From Bacteroidia bacterium (GTDB taxonomy: Bacteria; Bacteroidota; Bacteroidia; B-17B0; Aurantibacillaceae), in contig JAOAHO010000030.1 in the NCBI GenBank assembly GCA_026415195.1, forward strand, positions 1 through 37,040: a DNA stretch of 37,040 bases, given 5' to 3'. The notes under the pieces are model-generated. The model was not told where the DNA came from, did not search any database, and was given only the letters and a program-made list of their open reading frames with translations. Shown in pieces: positions 26,484 to 34,561 of this stretch. Both the position numbers and the translations under genes were made by a program. The first letter of the stretch is position 1. Each line of letters opens with the position of its first letter.

Positions 26484-27641
26484 ATGAAAACCAAATCGGT
26501 GTTTGCCGTAAATATGCTCTCGCACCCGCGGATGATTTGCCTGATTGTGAACCGCTGGGGGCAACTGGAATTTGCCAGCAAAGGGCTGTTGCAATTCCTT
26601 GGAAAATCCATTACGGAACTGGAAGGTGACGCATGGATAAAGTTGATTAAAAATCCTTTCCAGCGCGCTGAAATTAAAAATAATCTATACACCAAGCTTT
26701 TATGCTCGGATGGCGAAGGTTTGTATTTCGAAACGGAACTTTTGCTTACACCCGGCAATACTAAGTATATGCGCTGGGATGTGTCGTTGCTGGAGGACGG
26801 CATGGTGCTATGCCTGGGGCAAGACATTACCGATATTAAAAAATCGGAACGCCTTATCAAACAACAGGTGGAAGCCCTGAATGAAAAAAACAAAAATATT
26901 TTTGAAAGCATCCGGTATGCCGAGCGCCTTCAGGGGCAAATCTTACAATCGGAAGAAAACATCCGGTTCATAAACCCTGAAAGCTTTGTTTTCTATAAAC
27001 CAAAGGATATTTTAAGCGGTGATTATTATCGGGTAGAACAAAAGGGAGATACGGATATATTAGTGGTGGCCGATTGTACGGGGCATGGCATACCAGGGAG
27101 CATGATGTCGTTTTTGGCACACAGTTTTTTTCATGAAGCTTTTGGCAAACTTCCGGATAACCCCTCTGACCTTTTGTTCGATGCGGAGAATTATTTTTAT
27201 CGTGCTCTAAATTCATTTCACGATGAGACCTGCATGGACGGCATGGACGTGGCCGTGGCTTTCATCGACCGGAAAAGGCGAAGGTTAAAATTCTCCGGGG
27301 CATCCAGATATGGTTTGCTGTTCTGCCGTGAGAAAACAATCCTTTTGCAGGGTTCGAAATTCTCCGTTGGTTTCTCGGGTTATCAGAAAGATTATTTTAA
27401 CCTGGAATATGATATAAACAAAGGAGATATGCTGTATTTATTCACAGATGGATATGCCGATCAATTCGGCGGGCCCAACAACAAAAAACTAAACAGAAAA
27501 AATTTTTTGGAAATTCTGAAGGAAGCAAAAAATTTTTCGGCTGTTGAGCAACACTCTTTTCTGGAATACAGTTTAAACAACTGGATGCAGAATGCAGAAC
27601 AAACCGACGATATTACGGTTTTGGGCTACAGGATAGGATGA
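26484..27641 (+). CDS. PAS domain-SpoIIE serine phosphatase
   Basis: Cytosolic PP2C-type phosphatase with a sensor domain; such proteins usually dephosphorylate anti-sigma-antagonist (STAS) proteins. The 385-residue product has an N-terminal PAS domain (about 10-125, with QLEFASKGLLQFLGKSITELEGD and the C-terminal GQDITDIKKSE), a short helical linker (about 125-160), and the SpoIIE domain (about 165-385) with KDILSGDYYRVE, VVADCTGHGIPGSMMS, LYLFTDGYADQFGG and the final TDDITVLGYRI. The metal-binding Asp residues are present, so it should be active. No STAS or anti-sigma partner lies nearby. Its end faces tRNA-Leu, 14 nt away. Confidence 0.9.
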   Translation: MKTKSVFAVNMLSHPRMICLIVNRWGQLEFASKGLLQFLGKSITELEGDAWIKLIKNPFQRAEIKNNLYTKLLCSDGEGLYFETELLLTPGNTKYMRWDVSLLEDGMVLCLGQDITDIKKSERLIKQQVEALNEKNKNIFESIRYAERLQGQILQSEENIRFINPESFVFYKPKDILSGDYYRVEQKGDTDILVVADCTGHGIPGSMMSFLAHSFFHEAFGKLPDNPSDLLFDAENYFYRALNSFHDETCMDGMDVAVAFIDRKRRRLKFSGASRYGLLFCREKTILLQGSKFSVGFSGYQKDYFNLEYDINKGDMLYLFTDGYADQFGGPNNKKLNRKNFLEILKEAKNFSAVEQHSFLEYSLNNWMQNAEQTDDITVLGYRIG

Positions 27642-27655
27642 AAGTTGAAATTGAG

Positions 27656-27742
27656 TACCCGGGACGGGACTTGAACCCGTACGGACTTTTTAGGTCCACA
27701 GGATTTTAAGTCCTGCGTGTCTACCAATTCCACCACCCAGGC
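27656..27742 (-). tRNA. tRNA-Leu(UAA)
   Basis: 87 nt, class II. Minus-strand acceptor GCCTGGG pairs with CCCGGGT (with wobble pairs); the anticodon stem CAGGA/TCCTG encloses CTTAAAA, anticodon TAA; a long variable arm follows, then the T arm ACGGG/CCCGT around TTCAAGT. CCA is not encoded. Confidence 0.95.
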
Positions 27743-27761
27743 AAGAGGGGAAATAATCATT

Positions 27762-27784
27762 AAAAAAATAAGGCCGCGAAGGCC
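27762..27784 (-). terminator. terminator-like hairpin between tRNA-Gly and tRNA-Leu
   Basis: On the minus strand GGCC-TTCGC-GGCC (27772-27784) is followed by TTATTTTTTT. The stem is short but GC-only and the T run is good, so tRNA-Gly transcription may end here. Confidence 0.45.
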
Positions 27785-27799
27785 GTATTTAACGTTTAG

Positions 27800-27872
27800 A
27801 GCGGAAAACGGGGCTCGAACCCGCGACCTTAACCTTGGCAAGGTTATGCTCTACCAACTGAGCTATTTCCGC
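27800..27872 (-). tRNA. tRNA-Gly(GCC)
   Basis: 73 nt. Minus-strand acceptor GCGGAAA pairs with TTTCCGC; D arm GCTCAGTTGGTAGAGC; anticodon stem TAACC/GGTTA with loop TTGCCAA, anticodon GCC; T arm with GGTTCGAGCC. CCA is not encoded. Confidence 0.96.
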
Positions 27873-27881
27873 TTGCAGGTG

Positions 27882-27889
27882 CAAATATA
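27882..27889 (-). promoter_or_regulatory. -7 box of tRNA-Gly
   Basis: Minus-strand TATATTTG ends 9 nt before the tRNA 5' end. No such box precedes tRNA-Leu. Confidence 0.5.
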
Positions 27890-27917
27890 AAGATTTTTTA
27901 AAATTCCGTAAAGAATT

Positions 27918-30761
27918 TTATGGCATCTCCAAGGTAATGGTTACCCTTGTGCCGGCTGGCAGCCCCGCATCATTTTTCAGTTCTTCCATGTGCACTTCCT
28001 GCCTCAGATTCTTCAGGCGTGCATTGAGTTCAAGAATATTTTTGATGGTGGCGGTGGCGATGCTTTTGTGGCCGCGCTTTTCCGCATTTTTACTTTGCGA
28101 CAACCCTACCCCGTTATCTTCAACTATTATCTTAATAAAATTACCTTCTTTTCTGAAAAAAATCTTCAGCAATCCTCCTTCCCCTTTGGGTAAAATACCA
28201 TGAAGTATAGCATTTTCCGCATAGGGCTGGACAATCATGTTGGGAAGGGAAGGATTCAACTCCAACAAAGCATCATCGGCTTCCAATACATAGTCAAATT
28301 TACCGGAAAAGCGTTCTTTCTCCAGATCAAGGTAGAACCGCAACCTTTGAATCTCAATATTCAGGGGAATATCCGGATCGGCTGCGCGTTCTATGATCAT
28401 ACGGATGAGACGTGAAAACTTGGCTAAATACTCACTTGCCTTTAATGGATTATTGGAATTGATGTAATGTTGAATGGAGGTAAGGGAATTAAAAATGAAA
28501 TGAGGGCTAAGGAGTGCATTCATGGCCTGATGCTTAAGTAAATTCATGCTTCTTTCTTCCTCAAGCTTCTGTTTTACTTTCCTTCTGATTCTGCCATACA
28601 ACAACCAGGTAATGGTTCCGGAAATCCCCAATACCAGAATTCCGAGGGAAGCCCAGAAAAAAGGAGTCTCGATGAATTTTTTTTCTTTCTCGATTTCAAG
28701 AAAAACCTCCGAAGATTCCGTAGCCCATATTTTTATTTTTGAATGCCCCCCTTTTAACTCATTCAAAACAATGGTGGGTTGATTGGATTTTTGAACATTG
28801 CCGTCATTTACGGTGTAATAAAATTCTCTTAATTCAGGAAAAAAAAATTCCGGGCACGTTACCAATATTTTCAATGTCTGGTCTTTTTTTACATATATTT
28901 TTCTTCCGAATTCTTGCAAAGAGTCGCCAATCAGAATTCTGTTGATGCTCAACGGAGTTACTTTATCTTTTAATTTCTTGAGATCGGAATATTGAATTCC
29001 GTTTGCTCCGGCAATGAAAACAAAACCCTTACTAAAAATCAGATGCCTGATGGTTTGACTGAGCAAACCATGAAAACGATTGTACTTGTGAAGAATTTTA
29101 AATGCAGAATCGGCTTCCAAAACCCCAAACGAACCAGCCAGATATATTTTATTGCCATTTTTTGCGTAAGATAACACCCCATCCTGATTTATTAATGGCA
29201 ACAGGGTATGATCAGATAAAATTTTCATCACTCCACCCTGATGAATAAGAATTTTCTCGTTTTTACTTTCGATTAATTCAAGACAATGAAAATTTTGTGT
29301 TCCGGGCCATACCTTCCATTGTTTTTGTTCTTTAATGTAAATTCCTTTGTTGGTCAGGACATAGAAATCCTGATTTATTTTTTTTAAGGCATTGACCCTG
29401 ATCCTGAAATCGGCTAAACTGAATAGCGTATCCAAAGGTTTAGTAAAATCGGAATTCCAGTGCAGGATATTCTCATAGACATCGGTTGCATAAAATTCAT
29501 TATCGATTAAAAATATTTTCTTAGCAGGAACTGTTACAATTTGCTTACCGCGCTTAGTAATGATTTTTGATTTGCTTCCCGAAAGCATGGCAAGAGTGGG
29601 TAGGTACAAATTTCCTAAATGTTCGACACAAGGACCGCAGGCATACTGAAAAACGGGATCGGGTTCAACAACAGTATGGAGTTCACGCGTTAGAGGATTA
29701 TATTCAAAAAATCCGTTGGAACTGGAAATGAAAAGTGACAAGCCGTCGAAATATAAATGTTCAGGAATAATGTTTTTACTGTTTTTACTAATACTGACTG
29801 CTTCAAAAACCGGTTCCCGAATGCTGATAGCTCCCACGTCGAAAGTGCCCAACCATAAGTTACCAAGAGCATCAATTTGTACATCAGTAATAAAAGATGT
29901 TGGCAAAGCATTGGAAGCATGAATGGAAATGCACCGCTCAGGATGAAACAAAAACAATTCGTCACCAGGTGAAGGAACAAGCCAGAATCTTTGCATTCGA
30001 TCGAAGTTTAAAAATAAAATTTCCCTTTCTCCGCCCGGAAGGAATATCCCCCCCTTACCGGGAAATTTTACGTGAACAAAGGGCCTTAAAACTTCATTTT
30101 TCAAAATAAAAATTTTTTCTCCCGAACAGATAAAAGCCGTGTCAGCGGAAGGATGAATAAAATCTACCGCTAATTCGACCTTTTGGATTTTCCTGAAATG
30201 TTTGTTTTCAAAAATTAAAAGTCCTTTATCATGCCCTACCCATAGCTTCCCGGAAAAACATTTCATGGTGGCGGGGCGGATGTTATTCATTTCCGGAAAA
30301 TCCAAGGGTACACCTTCTTTTTCATCGATAACCAGTAGCCGTACCTTGCTAATCAATAAAAAAATATACCCTTCGTGCACAAGCAATTGGTTTGCATTCT
30401 GATTTTGATCCATGGGGATTCTCTTCAATAATGTTTTACCCGATGAATCGTAAATAAAAATTCCCTTGTTTTTAGTCAGGACATATATTTTACTGTTATT
30501 AAAATAAAGATAAGAAAGTGGTGCTCCGGTTTGATCGGAACTGATCCACTTTTCCATCATGTACCCATCATGAACAAAAAGAGCATCTTCCGTCAGTAAT
30601 CCTACCTTTCCGTTTTCAAAAGGGATTATCTGAAGTATGTTATTCTTAGTTAAGCCGTTTTCCTGATTAAATATCCTGTAATGAACCGGAAAATTCTGAG
30701 CAGTAAAAAAACTCCCGTAAAATAAAAAAAAAGAAAAAATAAAAATATTTCTATAGATCAT
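27918..30761 (-). CDS. propeller-type sensor histidine kinase (LytS-like)
   Basis: Membrane sensor kinase; signals the response regulator encoded just before it. The 947-residue product has a signal peptide or first helix (1-22), a large periplasmic beta-propeller region (about 25-610, with repeated IYVLTNKGIYIKE-type strands, NLWLGTFDVGA), a Y_Y_Y-like beta domain (about 620-695), a transmembrane helix (about 699-722), a His-kinase region with the phosphoacceptor H754 in LSPHFIFNSL, and an ATPase domain with N850 in YAENAILHGI and the G box VEDNGVGL. The start is in an ATGA overlap with the regulator gene. Ligand unknown; relatives often sense polysaccharide, but no sugar-use genes are here. 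Confidence 0.93.
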   Translation of the reverse strand: MIYRNIFIFSFFLFYGSFFTAQNFPVHYRIFNQENGLTKNNILQIIPFENGKVGLLTEDALFVHDGYMMEKWISSDQTGAPLSYLYFNNSKIYVLTKNKGIFIYDSSGKTLLKRIPMDQNQNANQLLVHEGYIFLLISKVRLLVIDEKEGVPLDFPEMNNIRPATMKCFSGKLWVGHDKGLLIFENKHFRKIQKVELAVDFIHPSADTAFICSGEKIFILKNEVLRPFVHVKFPGKGGIFLPGGEREILFLNFDRMQRFWLVPSPGDELFLFHPERCISIHASNALPTSFITDVQIDALGNLWLGTFDVGAISIREPVFEAVSISKNSKNIIPEHLYFDGLSLFISSSNGFFEYNPLTRELHTVVEPDPVFQYACGPCVEHLGNLYLPTLAMLSGSKSKIITKRGKQIVTVPAKKIFLIDNEFYATDVYENILHWNSDFTKPLDTLFSLADFRIRVNALKKINQDFYVLTNKGIYIKEQKQWKVWPGTQNFHCLELIESKNEKILIHQGGVMKILSDHTLLPLINQDGVLSYAKNGNKIYLAGSFGVLEADSAFKILHKYNRFHGLLSQTIRHLIFSKGFVFIAGANGIQYSDLKKLKDKVTPLSINRILIGDSLQEFGRKIYVKKDQTLKILVTCPEFFFPELREFYYTVNDGNVQKSNQPTIVLNELKGGHSKIKIWATESSEVFLEIEKEKKFIETPFFWASLGILVLGISGTITWLLYGRIRRKVKQKLEEERSMNLLKHQAMNALLSPHFIFNSLTSIQHYINSNNPLKASEYLAKFSRLIRMIIERAADPDIPLNIEIQRLRFYLDLEKERFSGKFDYVLEADDALLELNPSLPNMIVQPYAENAILHGILPKGEGGLLKIFFRKEGNFIKIIVEDNGVGLSQSKNAEKRGHKSIATATIKNILELNARLKNLRQEVHMEELKNDAGLPAGTRVTITLEMP

Positions 30762-31504
30762 GAACGAGGAGATAGGCTCCTGGATTTAATGAAGTCGTTG
30801 AATTCGTTAATTTTGTTTTTACTGACACTGATATGTTCTGAATTCGACATAATGACGGCACCTTCTGAATGAATGTATTCCTTCACGTGTTGCATGTTGA
30901 TTAAGGCAGAACGATGTACCCGAAAAAACTGATTTTTAGGAAGTATATTTTCAAATTCTTTTAAAGTTTTACTTGCCATGATCTTTCTGTTTTCGGTCAG
31001 ATAAAAATTTGAGTAATTATCATTTGCTTCAATCCAGATGATGTCTTTGAATTCCAGTAAGGTAAAACCCTTATTATGGTTTATGACTATAACGTTTTTA
31101 TTTTCATTATTCGCATCGGGAACGCGCTTAGGTTTTTTCTGATAGTAATCTATTACTTTTTTAACGGCTCCTTGCAGTTCAGATAGAATTAACGGCTTCA
31201 TTAAGTAATCAAGCGCACCCGCTTTCACTGCATTAATGCCATAATCGGAATAGGCTGTCACAAATATAACGCAAAATTCACGCTCATAAATACCTTCCAG
31301 CATTTCAAAGCCGCTCATGCCGGGCATATTGATGTCCAAAAAAACCACATCGGGCTTTTTTTCCAATATCATTTTTTTGCCTTCCATGCCGCTTCCGGCC
31401 TCGCCCACCACTTCAATTTCAGGGCAATATTGCTGCAGCATGTGAATGGTATTTTTCCGGCTGTTTTCTTCATCGTCCACCACAACGGCTTTATACGTCG
31501 TCAT
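30758..31504 (-). CDS. LytTR family response regulator
   Basis: DNA-binding partner of the propeller kinase. The 248-residue product (ATG at 31504; a longer in-frame start at 31549 adds 15 residues not typical of receiver domains) has a receiver domain (1-122) with VVVDDEEN, the phosphoacceptor D57 in FLDINMPG, T83 and K103, then a linker and the LytTR DNA-binding domain (about 140-245) with FKDIIWIEANDNYSNFYL and FFRVHRSALINMQHV. The regulator precedes the kinase and overlaps it by 4 bases. Likely target promoters cannot be read; the divergent peptidase gene 110 bp upstream is one candidate. Confidence 0.95.
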   Translation of the reverse strand: MTTYKAVVVDDEENSRKNTIHMLQQYCPEIEVVGEAGSGMEGKKMILEKKPDVVFLDINMPGMSGFEMLEGIYEREFCVIFVTAYSDYGINAVKAGALDYLMKPLILSELQGAVKKVIDYYQKKPKRVPDANNENKNVIVINHNKGFTLLEFKDIIWIEANDNYSNFYLTENRKIMASKTLKEFENILPKNQFFRVHRSALINMQHVKEYIHSEGAVIMSNSEHISVSKNKINEFNDFIKSRSLSPRS

Positions 31505-31588
31505 AATTTTTTTTTGACTAAAATAAGGAAAAAAATTCATCTTTGCCATGAATTATTAAAACACAAATTCAATTGAGTAAATACTCCT

Positions 31589-31596
31589 TATCTTTG
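31589..31596 (+). promoter_or_regulatory. -7 box of the DPP IV-like gene
   Basis: TATCTTTG matches TAnnTTTG and ends 18 nt before the ATG at 31615. Confidence 0.5.
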
Positions 31597-31614
31597 AGTT
31601 AAATCATATCCCTT

Positions 31615-33801
31615 ATGATGAAAAAAATTATTTGCTCTACCTTAATTCTCTCTTTTGTTTTTGCTCCTTGTCAAAATAAAAAAATTACCCTTCAGGATAT
31701 TTGGATTAATTATAGTTTCCATCCAAAATCGCCTGAAAACGTATATGTATCAAACGATGGAGAACATTATTTTCAAATCTGCGATGATAGTGCCTCTGCT
31801 GGCATTGTCAAAATTCCCGTCAATGACACTAAAAAAAACGCCATCCCGCTGGTGTCAAAAAAAGATTTATACTTTCAAGGAAAAGAAATAAACATCAACG
31901 ATTTTCAATTCTCACCTGATGAACAATATATTCTTTTTAAAACCGATCATCAACATATATACAGATACTCACAAAAATACAACGCTTATGTTTTTTCCTT
32001 ACAAAGAAAAAAAATGTTCAAAATACCCGGTGATCACAACATCATGTTGGCCAAATTTTCACCGGACAGTAAAAAAATTGCATATGTGAAAGATAATGAT
32101 TTGTACATTTTCTTTTTAAATGAGGAAAAAGAAATCCGCATAACTTTGGATGGCAAAATAAACGAAATCAAGAACGGCTGGGGCGATTGGGTTTATGAAG
32201 AAGAATTCGGAAAACCCGATTATTTTGAATGGAATGCAGCGTCAAACCGTTTGGCTTTCATTCGATTTGACGAAAGTAAGGTTAAAGAATTTACCCTATA
32301 TTACTATCATGACTCGCTCTACCCGGTGCCCTATACTTTCAAATATCCCAAAGCCGGTGAAGACAATTCTTTGGTTACATTCCATGTTTTTGATTTAACT
32401 ACAAATAAAACTTTTACCCCTTCCATCGGTGATGAAAAAGACATTTACTTGCCCCGAATTTTTCGCCCCGTTCATCATAACGGATTCTGTCTGCTTCGCC
32501 TTAACAGAAGGCAAAACAAACTGGAATATATCTTCTACGATGAACAACAAAATGGCAAAGTTTTATATACGGATTCATCCGATACCTACGTGGATGTTCC
32601 TGACAATGTTTACTTTTTGAAAAACGGGTTTATCTTCCCCAGTGAAAGGAATAATTACCAACACATTTATTTTTATGAATTTAAATCGGGCAAAACAAGT
32701 CCGATTACCTGGGGAAATTTTGATGTCATGAAAATTTACGGCATTGATGAAAAGAAGAACATTTTATTCTATCAATCTACCGAGAATGGAGCTCACCGTC
32801 GCGATATCTATAGTATCAAATTCAACGGTACCGACAAAAAACGACTTAGCACCGAAGACGGTTTTAACGATGCCGAATTTTATGCCGGTATGAAATATTT
32901 CGTACTTTCCCACTCCAGTGCCAATCTTCCGCCAAAGTATGAATTATGTGCCTCCGATGGGAAAAAAATTAAACTTCTGGAAGACAATGCGGATTTAAGA
33001 AAATTTCTATCCAAGTTTGACCTTCCCAAAAAGGAATTCATAAAAATCAAAAATCGCCTGGGAATGGAACTAAATGCATGGATCATGAAACCGACAGGTT
33101 TTGATCCAAACAAAAAGTACCCGGTGTATATGTATGCCTATAATGGTCCGGGCAGTAATGAAGTTAATGACAGTTGGGAAGGCTTGAAAATTTCGTGGCA
33201 CTATTTATTATGCCAGGAAGGGTTTATTGTTTTTTGTATGGACGGACGCGGCACCATGGGCAGGGGACGGGAATTTAAGCATTCTACTTACCTTAAGCTG
33301 GGCGGTCCGGAGTCGGACGACCAGATTGATGCTGCAAAATATCTGGCATCATTACCTTATGTTAATCCAAAAAAAATCATGTTTCAGGGATGGAGTTACG
33401 GGGGGTTTATGGCAACTTTACTCATTACAAAAGGAGCCGATTATTTTGCCGGGGCAGTGGCCGTGGCTCCGGTAACGAATTGGAAATTTTATGACAATAT
33501 CTACACCGAACGCTATATGCGAAAACCTTCGGAAAATAAAGAGGGCTATGAAAAAAATACTCCGATGTATTATGCTAAAAATTATAAAGGAGGCTTATTG
33601 CTCATTCATGGGGATGCCGATGATAATGTGCATATTCAAAACAGTCATGAGTTAGCCAAAATCCTGGTTAATTATGGAAAACCATTTGAATATTTTGTCT
33701 ACCCTAATAAGAATCATGGTATTTACGGTGGGCTGACCCGCTACCATTTGTTTGAAAAAATTTTGAACTTTGCAAGAAGAATCCGAGACGCGTCCCATTG
33801 A
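31615..33801 (+). CDS. dipeptidyl peptidase IV-like S9 serine peptidase, exported
   Basis: Removes N-terminal dipeptides, mainly X-Pro, from peptides in the periplasm. The 728-residue product has a signal peptide (about 1-19), an eight-bladed propeller domain (about 30-470) with the N-terminus-binding double Glu in DWVYEEEF (E196, E197), and the alpha/beta hydrolase domain (about 475-728) with the nucleophile S594 in GWSYGG, D669 in HGDADDNVH and H701 in NKNHGIYGG. All catalytic residues are present. The signal sequence carries a Cys (FAPCQNKK), which might make it a lipoprotein. The last 4 bases overlap the sirtuin gene. Confidence 0.95.
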   Translation: MMKKIICSTLILSFVFAPCQNKKITLQDIWINYSFHPKSPENVYVSNDGEHYFQICDDSASAGIVKIPVNDTKKNAIPLVSKKDLYFQGKEININDFQFSPDEQYILFKTDHQHIYRYSQKYNAYVFSLQRKKMFKIPGDHNIMLAKFSPDSKKIAYVKDNDLYIFFLNEEKEIRITLDGKINEIKNGWGDWVYEEEFGKPDYFEWNAASNRLAFIRFDESKVKEFTLYYYHDSLYPVPYTFKYPKAGEDNSLVTFHVFDLTTNKTFTPSIGDEKDIYLPRIFRPVHHNGFCLLRLNRRQNKLEYIFYDEQQNGKVLYTDSSDTYVDVPDNVYFLKNGFIFPSERNNYQHIYFYEFKSGKTSPITWGNFDVMKIYGIDEKKNILFYQSTENGAHRRDIYSIKFNGTDKKRLSTEDGFNDAEFYAGMKYFVLSHSSANLPPKYELCASDGKKIKLLEDNADLRKFLSKFDLPKKEFIKIKNRLGMELNAWIMKPTGFDPNKKYPVYMYAYNGPGSNEVNDSWEGLKISWHYLLCQEGFIVFCMDGRGTMGRGREFKHSTYLKLGGPESDDQIDAAKYLASLPYVNPKKIMFQGWSYGGFMATLLITKGADYFAGAVAVAPVTNWKFYDNIYTERYMRKPSENKEGYEKNTPMYYAKNYKGGLLLIHGDADDNVHIQNSHELAKILVNYGKPFEYFVYPNKNHGIYGGLTRYHLFEKILNFARRIRDASH

Positions 33802-34496
33802 AAAAGAAAAATCTGGTCATATTTACCGGCGCAGGCATAAGCGAGGAAAGCGGTTTAAAAACTTTCCGCGATTCGGGCGGGCTTTGGGAAAATTATCGCA
33901 TCGAGGATGTAGCCACTCCGGAAGCATGGGAAAGAAATCCGGCTCTGGTTACCGAATTTTATAACATGCGCCGTAAGCAGATCATGGAAGCCCTTCCCAA
34001 TCGTGCCCATGAAGTTTGCGTGGAACTGGAAAATTATTTCAATGTGCAAATCATCACCCAGAACATTGATGATTTGCATGAAAGAGCCGGCAGCAAAAAT
34101 GTTTTGCACCTTCACGGAGAAATCATGTATGCCCGAAGTTCGGGGGATGAAAATTTGTTATATAAGCTCAATCATTGGGAAATAAAAATCGGGGATAAGT
34201 GCGAAAAAGGTTATCAACTCAGGCCGCATGTGGTATGGTTTGGTGAAATGGTACCTATGATGGAACCTGCCATTCTAAAGGCATCCCATGCCGATTTGTT
34301 TGTGGTGGTTGGAAGTTCCTTGCAAGTATACCCTGCGGCAAGCCTGATTCATTATGTTCCTGAAGAAGCCGAAAAATGGCTGGTTGATCCGGGAAATTTT
34401 AACCTGAGTCATATTCAAAAATTGCGTCACATACGAAAAAAAGCCAGCGAAGGTATGGAAATATTAAAATCCGAATTAATACAAAAACATTTGTAA
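33798..34496 (+). CDS. cobB: Sir2-family NAD-dependent protein deacylase, SIRT5-like
   Basis: Removes acyl groups from lysines, using NAD+. The 232-residue product has the NAD-binding GAGISEESGLKTFRDSGGLW (11-30), Y55 and R58 in EFYNMRRKQ (the pair that in SIRT5/CobB favours succinyl- and malonyl-lysine), QNID (88-91) and the catalytic H106 in LHLHGE. The zinc-binding CxxC pairs are missing; only one Cys (KCEK) remains in the zinc region, as in other short bacterial sirtuins of this subclass. The start is TTG at 33798, overlapping the peptidase TGA (TTGA); no early ATG is available. Confidence 0.92.
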   Translation: MKKKNLVIFTGAGISEESGLKTFRDSGGLWENYRIEDVATPEAWERNPALVTEFYNMRRKQIMEALPNRAHEVCVELENYFNVQIITQNIDDLHERAGSKNVLHLHGEIMYARSSGDENLLYKLNHWEIKIGDKCEKGYQLRPHVVWFGEMVPMMEPAILKASHADLFVVVGSSLQVYPAASLIHYVPEEAEKWLVDPGNFNLSHIQKLRHIRKKASEGMEILKSELIQKHL

Positions 34497-34561
34497 CCTG
34501 ATTTTCAAACTTAACATTTTCTTAATCTATATTTATTTGAATTTCAGGAACTTTCCAACTC

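Noticed and set aside
27626-27841. 71-codon minus-strand reading frame with VVELVDTQDLKSCGP
   Set aside because: It is a translation of the tRNA-Leu gene and part of tRNA-Gly; a classic false protein from tRNA sequence.
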